Made by a program: the position numbers and the translations under genes | Assembly: GCF_009650995.1 (NCBI RefSeq) | Contig: NZ_WHVV01000001.1 | Coordinates: forward strand, 325,885 to 389,884 | DNA length: 64,000 nt | Origin: Sporosarcina cascadiensis | GTDB lineage: Bacteria; Bacillota; Bacilli; Bacillales_A; Planococcaceae | Reading direction: 5' to 3' | The notes under the pieces: generated by a model | Told to the model about the DNA's origin: nothing | The model's input: only the letters and a program-made list of their open reading frames with translations | Database searches by the model: none | Shown: positions 46,590 to 55,826 of the stretch, piece by piece | How the letters are laid out: every line of letters begins with the position of its first letter | How positions within the stretch are numbered: the first letter of the stretch is position 1

Positions 46590-47380
46590 CGCTTCACCCC
46601 CTGATCTACTTTCCGGCTGCCGATCATATAATAACCAAGCACCAGGACCATCGTAATAACGAAAATCAAGCCGGACAGCGCATTAATCGTCAGCGTAATG
46701 CCTGTACGTGCCATCGAGTATATTTCTACGGACAGTGTAGAAAAACCATTGCCCGTCACGAAGAAAGTTACCGCGAAATCATCCAATGAATAGGTTAATG
46801 CTAAAAAGAAACCCGCAAAAATCCCCGGCTTAATATAAGGAAGCACAACGCGGGTCAGCACGTCTTTTCGCGACGCTCCGAGATCGAGCGCGGCATCCAC
46901 CAATGTTGTACTCATTTCCTGCAGTTTCGGCAGCACCATGATCACTACAATCGGAATACTGAACGCAATATGCGAAATCAGTACAGATGCAAAACCGAGT
47001 TTCACGCCAATTAAGGTGAATAAAATTAGGAAGGATGCCCCTATAATAACATCAGGACTGACAATCAAAATATTATTGAGTGACAGGATCGTCTGCCTCA
47101 TGGATTTATTACGCATGAAATAGATCGCAAGTGCACCGATCACTCCAATCGTTGTAGACAGCAATGCCGACAGTAAAGCGATAATAACCGTATTCATAAC
47201 AATGATCAACAAGCGGGTATCTTGAAATACTGCCTGATAGTGTTCCAGCGTAAAGGATTCAAAATTTGACATGCCGCCGCCCGAATTGAAAGAGTAATAT
47301 ATCAGATAGAAAATCGGCGTATACAAAATCAGGAAAACAACCGCCAGATAGATTTTCGGCAGATTACTTAACTTTCCCAT
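46586..47380 (-). CDS. potC: Polyamine ABC transporter permease PotC
   Basis: This permease of about 264 residues has six membrane helices and the ABC coupling loop AALDLGASRKDVLTRVVLPYIKPG. It forms the channel with PotB. The second ATG (47380) is preferred over 47386 because of spacing from AAAGGGGGC. Coding overlaps potB by 17 bp and potD by 4 bp, indicating one operon. Confidence 0.93.
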   Translation of the reverse strand: MGKLSNLPKIYLAVVFLILYTPIFYLIYYSFNSGGGMSNFESFTLEHYQAVFQDTRLLIIVMNTVIIALLSALLSTTIGVIGALAIYFMRNKSMRQTILSLNNILIVSPDVIIGASFLILFTLIGVKLGFASVLISHIAFSIPIVVIMVLPKLQEMSTTLVDAALDLGASRKDVLTRVVLPYIKPGIFAGFFLALTYSLDDFAVTFFVTGNGFSTLSVEIYSMARTGITLTINALSGLIFVITMVLVLGYYMIGSRKVDQGVKR

Positions 47381-48188
47381 TTGCATTGCCCCCTTTCTCT
47401 TTCCCGGATGTCAGCACCATGATTAAGAACATGAAAATAATTAAGAATACAGCGATCGTTGAACCCATTCCCCAGTTCTGCGTGACCAGAAACTGCTGTT
47501 CAATCGCAGTCCCGAGTGTAATTACTTTATTCCCGGCGATCAGCCGTGTAATCATGAACAAAGAGAGCGCCGGTATGAATACGACCTGCACGCCCGATTT
47601 TACTCCGTCAATCGTCATCGGCCAAATCACCCGCTTAAATGTTACCCACGCATTCGCTCCCAAATCCTTTGAAGCATCCAGCAGCGCAGGATTTATTTTA
47701 TCCAACGAATTGAATATCGGCAAAATCATAAACGGAATAAATATGTAGACAGAGACAAAAACAAAACTAAAATCGGTAAAGAGTATTTGCTGGCTGCCGA
47801 TCCCGATTGTTTCCAAGAAAGCATTAATCGGTCCGTACAGTCCCATCAAGCCGATGAAAGCATACGTCTTCAGCAATAGATTAATCCACGAAGGAATAAT
47901 GATCAGCAAAAGCCACAGCTGCTTGTGTTTAGTTTTCGTTAAGAAATAAGCGGTTGGATACGAAATGAGCAACGAGAAAAAGGTAATCAAAAATGCATAC
48001 CAGAACGAACTCATCGTCAGCTTAAAATAGACGGACGTGAAAAAGTTGCGGTAATTGCCGAGCGTCAGATTTCCTGATAGATCAAAGAAAGAATAATAGA
48101 CAATAACCGCTATCGGCGCGAGCACAAACAGCAGCATCCACACAGCATACGGCACGGCATATATAAAGCGCAGCGGATTATTCTTCAT
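47364..48188 (-). CDS. potB: Polyamine ABC transporter permease PotB
   Basis: This 274-residue permease with six helices has the coupling loop [24 protein letters not shown]. It pairs with PotC. The ATG at 48188 ([10 protein letters not shown]) is chosen: it overlaps the potA stop by 11 bp and has GGAG upstream. An open frame up to 48242 would overlap potA much more. Confidence 0.92.
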   Translation of the reverse strand: MKNNPLRFIYAVPYAVWMLLFVLAPIAVIVYYSFFDLSGNLTLGNYRNFFTSVYFKLTMSSFWYAFLITFFSLLISYPTAYFLTKTKHKQLWLLLIIIPSWINLLLKTYAFIGLMGLYGPINAFLETIGIGSQQILFTDFSFVFVSVYIFIPFMILPIFNSLDKINPALLDASKDLGANAWVTFKRVIWPMTIDGVKSGVQVVFIPALSLFMITRLIAGNKVITLGTAIEQQFLVTQNWGMGSTIAVFLIIFMFLIMVLTSGKEKGGNANGKVK

Positions 48189-49284
48189 CTTCCGCCACTC
48201 CAAACGATTCAAGACGCGCATCAAAATCTTCTTCCGACTCATTTAAACGCATGACGTGTATATCAACCGGCGCAAAATCCAGGCCGATCATCGTGCCGAC
48301 ATCCGCAGGCTTCGTGGAATGGACAAGCCACTCATTGCCGTCCGCATCGTAGGTGGACAGCTCGTAATGGACCCCTCTGAATAATTGCGTATCCACGGTG
48401 ACACTCAGCTTCCCCTGCTCGACTGTCGTCATTTCCAAATCTTCCGGACGAATCACGATATCCACTTTTTCATTCGGGTAAAATCCGCCGTCCACACATT
48501 GAAATTGCTTGCCTGTAAACTCCACCAGATAATCTTCTACAATCTTGCCCTTGACAATATTTGATTCCCCAATGAAATCAGCAACAAATCGGTTGATCGG
48601 TTCGTCGTAAATATCAATAGGTGTTCCGGATTGCTGAATTTCACCGTTATTCATCACAAAAATTTCATCTGACATGGCAAGAGCTTCTTCCTGGTCATGC
48701 GTGACAAACACGAAAGTTTTTCCCAGGCGCTGCTGCAGTTCACGCAATTCATACTGCATCGCGGAACGAAGCTTCAGATCAAGCGCAGACAGCGGTTCAT
48801 CCAGCAGAATGACTTCAGGGTCATTAATAATTGCACGCGCAATCGCCACCCGCTGACGCTGGCCGCCAGACATTTCCGTGATTTCGCGGTTTTCATAGCC
48901 ATCCAGGTTAACGAATTTAAGCGCCTCTTTCACTCTGCGGTCGATGTCATTCTTTTTCACTTTTTTTATGCGAAGACCGAATGCGACATTTTCATAAACG
49001 TTTAGATGAGGAAACAGTGCATAATCCTGGAATACGGTATTGACTTGCCGTTCATTTGCCGGCACGGAATTAATTTTCTTTCCATTAAAGAAGATGTTTC
49101 CGTCTGTTGCTTCAGTGAAACCTGCAATCAAGCGCAAAATAGTTGTTTTTCCGCATCCTGAAGGCCCGAGCAATGTATAGAACTTCCCCCGCTCCATTTC
49201 AAATGAAACGCGGTCGAGAACAGTCGTTGATTCGTTGTATCGTTTTGTAACGTTTTCAAAGCGAATAATCGGTTGATTGGTCAA
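48178..49284 (-). CDS. potA: Polyamine ABC transporter ATPase PotA
   Basis: This 368-residue ATPase has Walker [10 protein letters not shown] (about residue 40), the Q-loop, signature MSGGQRQR, Walker [13 protein letters not shown] and a C-terminal TOBE domain. It powers spermidine/putrescine import. The TTG at 49284 (then [11 protein letters not shown]) with GGGAGGA upstream is chosen over an ATG at 49308. It heads potABCD, possibly potABCD-ktrC. Confidence 0.94.
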   Translation of the reverse strand: MTNQPIIRFENVTKRYNESTTVLDRVSFEMERGKFYTLLGPSGCGKTTILRLIAGFTEATDGNIFFNGKKINSVPANERQVNTVFQDYALFPHLNVYENVAFGLRIKKVKKNDIDRRVKEALKFVNLDGYENREITEMSGGQRQRVAIARAIINDPEVILLDEPLSALDLKLRSAMQYELRELQQRLGKTFVFVTHDQEEALAMSDEIFVMNNGEIQQSGTPIDIYDEPINRFVADFIGESNIVKGKIVEDYLVEFTGKQFQCVDGGFYPNEKVDIVIRPEDLEMTTVEQGKLSVTVDTQLFRGVHYELSTYDADGNEWLVHSTKPADVGTMIGLDFAPVDIHVMRLNESEEDFDARLESFGVAEDEE

Positions 49285-49429
49285 TATGATTCCTCCCTGC
49301 AGTGACATGTAGTCGAGTACTTCAATATGAAGTCTTGTAAACCTAATCATTATACACAAACTATCAGCTAAAGCAAATATAGTCTTGTTTTATAGCCGAA
49401 ATTTAGATGCAGGAAAATGGTCATGAAAA

Positions 49430-49458
49430 TTGTTTTTTCGCGTATGTCATAGTAAAAT
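49430..49458 (+). promoter_or_regulatory. Putative promoter of the Cys-rich gene
   Basis: TTGTTT and TAAAAT with a 17-nt spacer lie just upstream of the ribosome site of the gene at 49486. This is a moderate sigma-A match. Confidence 0.4.
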
Positions 49459-49485
49459 GAAACCATCTATTAAGGAGGGATTCAG

Positions 49486-49788
49486 TTGGAAGACCACTTG
49501 TTTTTTTATTTGGACTCTGATGCCAAGCGGAATCGAAAATCAGAATCATCTACAAGAGAAAATCAGCTTGAAGGAATTTTTCTGATGAATAATAATAAGA
49601 TCCGTACATGGAAAGAAATGGCTTCTCATTGTATTGAATGCATGGAGACACTTCATTACAGCGATGAGTTCGATGCACGTTATTGTAAAGATTGTGATGA
49701 GTGGCGAGAGATGATTTGTGATCCGAGTTGCGAAACGTGTCAAACACGTCCTTTAAAGCCTTCTGACTGCCAACAAGATTTTGAGTAA
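49486..49788 (+). CDS. Small Cys-rich, probably zinc-binding protein, unknown
   Basis: This 100-residue protein has three cysteine pairs in its second half: CIEC (about residue 49), CKDC (about 67) and CETC (about 82), plus C78 and C94. The pattern suggests zinc ribbons or an Fe-S site; I do not recognise the family. The start is a TTG at 49486 with AAGGAGGGA upstream. It is divergent from potA and 175 bp before the peroxiredoxin. An internal ATG at about 49585 could also serve. Confidence 0.6.
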   Translation: MEDHLFFYLDSDAKRNRKSESSTRENQLEGIFLMNNNKIRTWKEMASHCIECMETLHYSDEFDARYCKDCDEWREMICDPSCETCQTRPLKPSDCQQDFE

Positions 49789-49839
49789 ACTATAAATAGT
49801 TTACCCAAATCCTTTACATATAAGACTTTATCTTGTTTT

Positions 49840-49854
49840 TAATAATAATTATTA
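49840..49854. promoter_or_regulatory. PerR/Fur-type 7-1-7 operator upstream of ykuU
   Basis: TAATAATAATTATTA is a perfect 7-1-7 inverted repeat. It matches both the PerR box (TTATAATNATTATAA) and the Fur minimal box (TGATAATNATTATCA) at 12 of 14 fixed positions. It lies about 108-122 bp before the ykuU start, upstream of or near its likely promoter. Confidence 0.5.
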
Positions 49855-49962
49855 TCTTCAAGTCATTCTAATTGTATTTGGATTCATTATTTGATATTCT
49901 ATATAAGAATTGTGCAGCTCAGATATGATTCTGCACAAAAGATAATTGGAGGGATTTATATT

Positions 49963-50505
49963 ATGGCTGAACGTATGGTAGGTAAACAAGCTCCAGATTT
50001 CACAATGGAAGCAGTATTGGCTGACAAATCTTTTGGTAAAGTAAGTTTGCAAGACAACATTAAAAATGACAAATGGACTGTACTTTTCTTCTATCCAATG
50101 GACTTCACATTCGTATGTCCGACAGAAATCACTGCGATGTCTGACCGCTATGACGAGTTTGAAGACTTAGATGCAGAAGTAATCGGTGTTTCCACTGATA
50201 CAATCCATACTCACCTTGCTTGGATCAATACAGATCGCAAGGAAAATGGTCTTGAACAACTTAAATACCCATTAGCAGCAGATACGAACCACACAGTATC
50301 ACGTGATTATGGCGTATTAATCGAAGAAGAAGGTATCGCATTGCGCGGCCTTTACATCATTAACCCTGAAGGAGAACTTCAGTATCAGACAGTTTTCCAT
50401 AATAATATCGGGCGTGACGTGGACGAGACTCTTCGTGTTCTTCAAGCATTGCAAACCGGCGGCCTATGCCCTGCAAACTGGCGCCCGGGTGAAAAAACAC
50501 TTTAA
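49963..50505 (+). CDS. ykuU: 2-Cys peroxiredoxin YkuU (AhpC family)
   Basis: This 180-residue typical 2-Cys peroxiredoxin reduces hydroperoxides. The peroxidatic cysteine is in PMDFTFVCPTE (about Cys52) and the resolving cysteine in GGLCPANW (about Cys169). The ATG at 49963 has TTGGAGGGA upstream. A PerR/Fur-type palindrome upstream suggests oxidative-stress or iron control. A terminator follows, and the thioredoxin-like ykuV comes next on the same strand. Confidence 0.93.
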   Translation: MAERMVGKQAPDFTMEAVLADKSFGKVSLQDNIKNDKWTVLFFYPMDFTFVCPTEITAMSDRYDEFEDLDAEVIGVSTDTIHTHLAWINTDRKENGLEQLKYPLAADTNHTVSRDYGVLIEEEGIALRGLYIINPEGELQYQTVFHNNIGRDVDETLRVLQALQTGGLCPANWRPGEKTL

Positions 50506-50519
50506 TTTTGTACAAGCGT

Positions 50520-50552
50520 CCCCACGTATTACATCAATCGTGGGGATTTTTT
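50520..50552 (+). terminator. Terminator between ykuU and ykuV
   Basis: CCCCACG pairs with CGTGGGG around a 12-nt loop and is followed by ATTTTTT. Confidence 0.85.
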
Positions 50553-50586
50553 GACAACTACTATAGTTTGCTAGGAGGAACTCTTG

Positions 50587-51042
50587 ATGAAATTACGTAC
50601 ACCAATGCCTGAACTTGATGGTGCAACCGCATGGTTAAACGGCGAAACTTCTAAATCTGAATTGGTTGGTGAAAAACCGACACTGATTCATTTCTGGTCT
50701 GTCAGCTGCCATCTTTGTAAAGAAGCAATGCCAGACGTCAACAGCTTCAGAGACAAATATAAAGAAGAATTGAACGTAGTTGCTGTACATATGCCGCGTT
50801 CAGAAGATGATGTGGATCTTGAGCAAATCAAGGAAGTTGCTGCTGAACACGACATCACTCAGCCAATCTTCGTAGACAGCGAACTAAAACTGAACGATGC
50901 ATTCGAAAATCAGTATGTCCCTGCGTACTACGTATTCGATAAAGACGGCCAGCTTCGCCACTTCCAAGCAGGCGGCAGCGGCATGAAGATGCTGGAAAAA
51001 CGCGTCAATCGTGTACTGGACGAAATGAAAAAAGAAGATTAA
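50587..51042 (+). CDS. ykuV: Thioredoxin-like YkuV
   Basis: This 151-residue thioredoxin-fold protein has the active site CHLC in FWSVSCHLCKEAMP (about residues 44-47) and a cis-proline region VPAYYVF. In B. subtilis YkuV is a cytosolic thiol-disulfide oxidoreductase encoded beside YkuU. No signal peptide is seen. TTG at 50584 and ATG at 50587 are adjacent; ATG is chosen with AGGAGG 8 nt upstream. Confidence 0.9.
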   Translation: MKLRTPMPELDGATAWLNGETSKSELVGEKPTLIHFWSVSCHLCKEAMPDVNSFRDKYKEELNVVAVHMPRSEDDVDLEQIKEVAAEHDITQPIFVDSELKLNDAFENQYVPAYYVFDKDGQLRHFQAGGSGMKMLEKRVNRVLDEMKKED

Positions 51043-51048
51043 TTTCTC

Positions 51049-51080
51049 AACGGCTCCTTCTTAAGAAGGGGCCGTTTTTT
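51049..51080 (+). terminator. Terminator after ykuV
   Basis: AACGGC, then CCTTCTT, pair with AAGAAGG and GCCGTT (one mismatch) and are followed by TTTTTT. Confidence 0.85.
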
Positions 51081-51110
51081 ATTTAGCTGGATTTAGATTA
51101 AATATTCTGG

Positions 51111-51232
51111 GTCTGCCCTGAAATCAGTTCTTGACAACTTGTCATGTATGTATTGCGAAAATCATGCTGCAGTTTAGACCCGCTTCGGCGCTGGGGGTTC
51201 GCCTTACGCGATAAGCCTATAGGCGAAGAGCC
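51111..51232 (+). repeat. Dispersed modular repeat, 5' fragment (copy F)
   Basis: Only the left half of module 1 is present (CCGCTTCGGCGCTGGGGG near 51179, then GCCTTACGCGATAAGCC); it breaks off after GGCGAAGAGCC. Its left flank (GTCTGCCCTG, then TTCTTGACAACTTGTC) matches the far end of copy E but not copies A, B or D. Without its right half it cannot form the module 1 hairpin. Confidence 0.75.
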
Positions 51233-51337
51233 AATATTCTATCGAAACACTTTATTAACAGCTTAAGTCTAAGCAAGTGTATTAGCTTTTTTTATATGAT
51301 ACGATAGAGAAAAAGTTTCCAGAAAGCGAGCACACAT

Positions 51338-52528
51338 ATGCCACAAAACTCAAATAATCTCGCCCTTTATATTTTAATGTTCAACATGTTCATCGCAATG
51401 GCAGGCGTCGGCCTCATCATTCCTATCATGCCGGAATACTTAGGAACCTTCGGCGTAGCGGGACAGGCTCTTGGATTGCTGATCGCGATCTTTTCATTCG
51501 CCCAGTTCATTATGTCGCCTATTTCAGGTAATCTTTCCGATCAGATCGGCAGGAAAAAGATTATTGTTATCGGTTTAGTTATTTACGGACTTTCTCAATT
51601 AGCCTTCAGTTTATCAACAGAGCTCTGGATGCTGTACGTCTCCCGCTTCTTTTCGGGATTCGGCGCCGCCTTTATCATTCCACCTACCATGGCATTTGTT
51701 GCCGATATTACATCACTCGAAAAGCGCGGACGCGGAATGGGTCTTCTCGGGGCTTCCATGTCCTTAGGTTTCATGATTGGGCCTGGAATCGGAGGCTTTC
51801 TGTCAAATATCAGCCTATCATTTCCCTTCTATGCAGCTACAGGCGCATCGATTTTCGCAGCCATTGTTTCTTTACTGTTCCTGCCTAATCCAAAACCCGT
51901 ACTGCAAGGGACACCGACAAATGAAAACTTATTCCAGCAGATGCGACGGTCAACAAAAACTCCCTATTTTGTTATGCTGATTGTCATGTTTGTCTTTTCA
52001 TTCGGATTGGCTAACTTCCAGTCGACCATTTCACTATATGTGGACCATAAGTACGGTTACACACCATCACAAATTGCCGTAATTATTACAGTGGGCGGAT
52101 TTGTGGGGGTTATCATCCAGACATTCGTTATCGACCGGCTGTTCAGGCGCTTCGGCGAGATGCGAATTATTTTGATCAATCTCGTGGTCGCAGCCGCTGC
52201 TATGCTGTGCATTTTATTCGTCAATACATTCTTTACAATTCTATTCGTTGCGACAGTATTCTCTACTGCCACTTCGCTGCTGCGCCCTGCGGTCAATACG
52301 CTCGTATCGAAGCTGGCCGGTAAGGAACAAGGCTATGCTGCAGGTATGATGAACGCCTATATGAGTCTGGGCAATATGATCGGACCGGCGACGGCGGGCT
52401 ATATTTTCGACATGGATATACGGTCGCCGTATATTGTCGGGACGACTATTTTACTGCTATGCTTTATATTAGCTTCAACATGGGCAAAGCAGAAGAAAAC
52501 ATTGCTTGAATCCGCCCGTACTACATAA
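51338..52528 (+). CDS. MFS multidrug efflux transporter (12 TM)
   Basis: This 396-residue protein has 12 membrane helices. The loop after helix 2 carries motif A (GNLSDQIGRKKIIVIG), and helix 5 has GASMSLGFMIGPGIGG, the antiporter motif C typical of drug:proton exporters in the Tet/NorA group. The substrate cannot be told. The ATG at 51338 follows a weak GAAAGCGAG site. It stands alone, followed by a bidirectional terminator. Confidence 0.85.
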   Translation: MPQNSNNLALYILMFNMFIAMAGVGLIIPIMPEYLGTFGVAGQALGLLIAIFSFAQFIMSPISGNLSDQIGRKKIIVIGLVIYGLSQLAFSLSTELWMLYVSRFFSGFGAAFIIPPTMAFVADITSLEKRGRGMGLLGASMSLGFMIGPGIGGFLSNISLSFPFYAATGASIFAAIVSLLFLPNPKPVLQGTPTNENLFQQMRRSTKTPYFVMLIVMFVFSFGLANFQSTISLYVDHKYGYTPSQIAVIITVGGFVGVIIQTFVIDRLFRRFGEMRIILINLVVAAAAMLCILFVNTFFTILFVATVFSTATSLLRPAVNTLVSKLAGKEQGYAAGMMNAYMSLGNMIGPATAGYIFDMDIRSPYIVGTTILLLCFILASTWAKQKKTLLESARTT

Positions 52529-52565
52529 AAAAAGCTTTCCCCTATTCAGCGGGAAAGCCTTTTTT
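52527..52565. terminator. Bidirectional terminator, MFS/LysR
   Basis: GCTTTCCC and GGGAAAGC form an 8-bp stem flanked by A7 and T6 between two convergent stop codons. Confidence 0.9.
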
Positions 52566-53457
52566 ATTGCTCCTTGCGCAAGATTTCTGCATACTTCTGC
52601 ACGATCTCGACAAAAGCATTTACTTGTTTTAATTCGAAAGTGGAATTATAGCCGATCAGCCAAGTATCTCTCGTCAGTTCAAACTCTTCTTCACTGTTCA
52701 ACAAAGGAATACGATTTACCCGCTCATCTCCCGAAAGAGTAATGGAAGGCAAGATCGCGTAACCAACGCCATTCAAAGCAAGCTGTTTACACGTTTCAAT
52801 CTGATCTACAATAATCTGGCGGCTCGGGTTTTGATTAAAATGTTTATGCCACCAGCGCTGAATTTCCATATAATAATTGGAATCACTTTTAAATTGAATA
52901 AAATGCCGATCCGTGTCTTTTAGCTCGTCAATTGTGGAGATTTCCCGATCTACCAAATAGAGCTGATCCCTGAATAAATACACCCGGTTACTTTTCCAAT
53001 CTGTCTGCCCTCTGACAATACCGATATGCGCCTCGCCTTCATACAGAGCTTTAGATATTTCAGAACTCCAGCCGGTCATCAAAGAAATTTTGGCATCCGG
53101 ATATAATGTCACATAATCTTTCAGAACCTGCGGCAGCCACGTCTGGCCAATAATCGAGGCACAGGCAATTTTCAGCGTTCCATGGACTTTGTCTTCAAGC
53201 GATGCAATCATCTCGAGGGTTTCATCTCGTTTTGCCAGGGACTCTTTTGCATACGCAATCACATGCTCCCCGGCTGGCGTAGGTTCCAGCCCCTTTTGCG
53301 AGCGAATAAACAGCAGCATTCCCCACTCTTTTTCAATGGTCTGCAGACGTTGTGACAAGGCAGGCTGCGATAAATGCAGACGTTCTGAAGCTTTGCGCAT
53401 ATTTCCTTCTTCCGCTAATGCTTTTATAATATCAAGCTCAGTTGTTGACATGTTCAT
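52564..53457 (-). CDS. LysR-family transcriptional regulator
   Basis: This 297-residue regulator has an N-terminal winged helix (about residues 3-63) with ASERLHLSQPALSQRLQTIEKEWG and a periplasmic-binding-like effector domain (about 90-290). The effector is unknown. Its start overlaps the end of the upstream DHA2 transporter gene by 20 bp, so the two are translated from one message and the regulator may control its own operon. Either of two close ATGs (53457, 53451) could be used. Confidence 0.88.
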   Translation of the reverse strand: MNMSTTELDIIKALAEEGNMRKASERLHLSQPALSQRLQTIEKEWGMLLFIRSQKGLEPTPAGEHVIAYAKESLAKRDETLEMIASLEDKVHGTLKIACASIIGQTWLPQVLKDYVTLYPDAKISLMTGWSSEISKALYEGEAHIGIVRGQTDWKSNRVYLFRDQLYLVDREISTIDELKDTDRHFIQFKSDSNYYMEIQRWWHKHFNQNPSRQIIVDQIETCKQLALNGVGYAILPSITLSGDERVNRIPLLNSEEEFELTRDTWLIGYNSTFELKQVNAFVEIVQKYAEILRKEQ

Positions 53458-54919
53458 ACACCTTTCCTCTTGGAATTCGTAAAATCAGCAAAAGACTGAT
53501 CAGCGCAAAGACGAATATTGCCAGGTAGACCCAATGCAGGGAATTTGCCAGACCTTCCTGCAAACTCACCAGTTCATGAGACGGAATAGATTTACGGCCT
53601 TCATTCGTCAGCATCGTATTGACATCGTCAACTGTGTTCGTCAGCTGATTAGAAGCGAAGTATGACAGCAGAGCGCCGTTCAATATTGCACCGAATACAG
53701 ATGCGCCAATTGTATTGCCAAAGTTTTTCATAAACATATTTGCAGCTGTTGCTGAACCTCTCTGCTCGCGGGGCACGGCTCCTTGTATGGTAACGATGAA
53801 AGAAGTATTCGTCAGACCCATTCCGACCCCGATAAAGAAACTGGAACAAGCTGCCCAGACAGGCCCCAAAACAGCAGTCATGAAAACGAACATCAGTGCA
53901 CCAATCACTAATGAAATACCGCCTGCAAAAGATACAAGAAACGGACCGAACCGCAACAATAAATGTCCGGCCATTGAAGAAGCTAAAGGCCAGCCGATCG
54001 ACATAGTAGTCAGTGTAAATCCGGCAATAATTGCCGGCTGCTCCATCACTCCGGAAACATAGGTGGGAAGATAAGATGAAATTCCAATTAGAATAATACC
54101 AGTTGTTAAAGACACCAGATTCGCATACAGAATTACAGGGTTTTTCCATATACTGAATGAAATCAAAGGATTTGCAGCCTTTTTTTCCTGACTGAAAAAC
54201 AAAAAGAACATAACAGCTGACAGTGACAGCAGCAGTAAACTGATGGCTGACAGACGGCCGAAAGCCTGACCTCCTTCCACAAGCCAGATCAGAATTGAAG
54301 ATAAACCTGCAGTTAACAGGAAGGCACCTTTATAATCGATGGAGGCTTTCTGAGTCCTTTTCGGCTCATGCAGAAACAGGTAAATCCCTGCCATTGACAG
54401 AAGTCCAAGCGGCACATTGACCCAAAATACAAACTGCCAGTTGACGTATTGGACCAGCAATCCGCCGATGACCGGACCCGATACTGCGGAAATCCCCCAC
54501 ACGCTTGACAGATAGCCTTGGATTTTTGCGCGTTCTTCTGTTGTGTAAATATCGCCTACGATTGTTGTCGCTATCGGCATAACCGCTCCGGCACCCAGTC
54601 CTTGAATCAGACGATAGACAATAAGCTGTTCCATTGAAACTGCAAAGCCGCAAAGGACTGAACCCAGTAAAAAGATGGCCAATCCGATAAAGAAAACAGG
54701 CTTTCTGCCAAAAATATCCGCAAGTTTTCCATAAATGAGGACAGTGACCGTGCTCATTAGCAAGTAAGATGAAAAAATCCAGCTGTAGCGCGAAAAGCCG
54801 CCAAGTTCTGAAGCAATTGTCGGCATCGCAGTCGTAACGATGGTCGCTTCCACTGCACTGACAAACATTGCAAGCATAACGGCGGCAAGTACAAGCGGCT
54901 TTTTAGTTTCTTTTTGCAA
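53438..54919 (-). CDS. DHA2 (EmrB/QacA) MFS drug exporter (14 TM)
   Basis: This 493-residue protein has 14 membrane helices and the motif A loop GKLADIFGRKPVF, then RLIQGLGAGAVMPIATTIVGD, as in EmrB/QacA proton-coupled drug exporters. The acidic helix-1 motif VEATIVTTAMPTIASELGG is present. The substrate is unknown. The start is a TTG at 54919 with GAAGGGA close upstream; spacing is short, so a slightly later start is possible. It overlaps the LysR gene downstream. Confidence 0.88.
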   Translation of the reverse strand: MQKETKKPLVLAAVMLAMFVSAVEATIVTTAMPTIASELGGFSRYSWIFSSYLLMSTVTVLIYGKLADIFGRKPVFFIGLAIFLLGSVLCGFAVSMEQLIVYRLIQGLGAGAVMPIATTIVGDIYTTEERAKIQGYLSSVWGISAVSGPVIGGLLVQYVNWQFVFWVNVPLGLLSMAGIYLFLHEPKRTQKASIDYKGAFLLTAGLSSILIWLVEGGQAFGRLSAISLLLLSLSAVMFFLFFSQEKKAANPLISFSIWKNPVILYANLVSLTTGIILIGISSYLPTYVSGVMEQPAIIAGFTLTTMSIGWPLASSMAGHLLLRFGPFLVSFAGGISLVIGALMFVFMTAVLGPVWAACSSFFIGVGMGLTNTSFIVTIQGAVPREQRGSATAANMFMKNFGNTIGASVFGAILNGALLSYFASNQLTNTVDDVNTMLTNEGRKSIPSHELVSLQEGLANSLHWVYLAIFVFALISLLLILRIPRGKVYEHVNN

Positions 54920-54943
54920 GTCCCTTCTGACTCCTTTCTATAA

Positions 54944-54970
54944 GAAAAAGACTCCATTAAGGGAGCCTTT
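54944..54970 (-). terminator. Terminator after darB
   Basis: On the reverse strand GGCTCC pairs with GGAGTC (allowing one G-T pair) around a short loop and is followed by TTTTTC. Confidence 0.65.
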
Positions 54971-55016
54971 TGTATAAATCTACTCTTGAAATTTGTTGCT
55001 AGTCTGCAATTCTCTT

Positions 55017-55457
55017 TTACTGAGAGCTATAAATATATTTCTTGAATTCTTTTAAAATCACTCGTCTTGTTAAAATCCCCGCAAATGTACCGTCTTCTTC
55101 TGTCACACAAAGAAACGGATGATTAATTAATAGATCCATAGCACGCTGAAACCGATCCGTCACACGAATAGTAGGAAGTGAAGTATCCATAATTTCATCC
55201 ACTTTAATATCTTCCAGCCGTTCATATTCAATGCGTTCCATCCCCAATATGGAATCTGTTATCATACCAATCCCGAGCAAACCTTTTAAATGATACTGAT
55301 GGTCCAGCACAGGAATGGCAGAATAACCTGTCTTCGTTAAAACGAGAAGAGCGTGTTCTGCGTTATTGCCGATTTGTACATGGGCAACTTTTTCCGAAGA
55401 AATGATCTGATCGGCTATTGGTGCAAAGAGAAAATCTTTATTATTTATAGAAACCAT
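55017..55457 (-). CDS. darB: CBS-domain c-di-AMP receptor DarB/CbpB (YkuL)
   Basis: This 146-residue protein is two tandem CBS domains (first about 20-75, second about 80-140) and matches B. subtilis YkuL/DarB and Listeria CbpB in size and sequence. Apo-DarB activates Rel and PycA in B. subtilis, and c-di-AMP blocks this. The ATG at 55457 (MVSINNKDFLF) with AGGAGCG upstream gives the usual length; the frame is open further upstream. Own terminator downstream. Confidence 0.88.
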   Translation of the reverse strand: MVSINNKDFLFAPIADQIISSEKVAHVQIGNNAEHALLVLTKTGYSAIPVLDHQYHLKGLLGIGMITDSILGMERIEYERLEDIKVDEIMDTSLPTIRVTDRFQRAMDLLINHPFLCVTEEDGTFAGILTRRVILKEFKKYIYSSQ

Positions 55458-55580
55458 ACCTAATCGCTCCTTCTGTTCATCATCAAATACAAAATGTCTA
55501 AAAGTTCGTCTGCCTGTATCCATTCCATCATACCACAATTAGCCTTTTTTAACCTCAAAAGAAGGATAGTTTCCACAAAC

Positions 55581-55609
55581 AAAAAACCTCTTTCGTTAAT
55601 AGAAAGAGG
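55581..55609 (-). terminator. Terminator overlapping the end of the 76-residue gene
   Basis: CCTCTTTC pairs with GAAAGAGG around a 7-nt loop; the reverse strand continues as TTTTTTG. The stem includes the last codons and stop of the gene. Confidence 0.8.
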
Positions 55610-55826
55610 CCCAGTAATAAAATATGACAATGAAGGTAAAGACAGATGCGACAAGTATAATCCATAATAGCGGATTCATTGTAAATGGATGGTTTGCTGC
55701 AGCATTGGGAATTTGATCTCTTTCACTCAGCTGCAGCGCACGGCTTGATTTTCTGAGTCCTGCTAAACAAATCGCCAGCATGATGGCACTGACAAATACC
55801 ATGGGCCATAGCCAAATATCGAACAT
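55596..55826 (-). CDS. Small two-helix membrane protein, unknown
   Basis: This 76-residue protein has two membrane helices (about residues 5-24 and 53-73) joined by a polar loop (RKSSRALQLSERDQIP). I do not recognise a family. GAGGAGTG before the ATG at 55826 and a terminator overlapping its end support it as a real monocistronic gene between ykwC and darB. Confidence 0.7.
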   Translation of the reverse strand: MFDIWLWPMVFVSAIMLAICLAGLRKSSRALQLSERDQIPNAAANHPFTMNPLLWIILVASVFTFIVIFYYWASFY

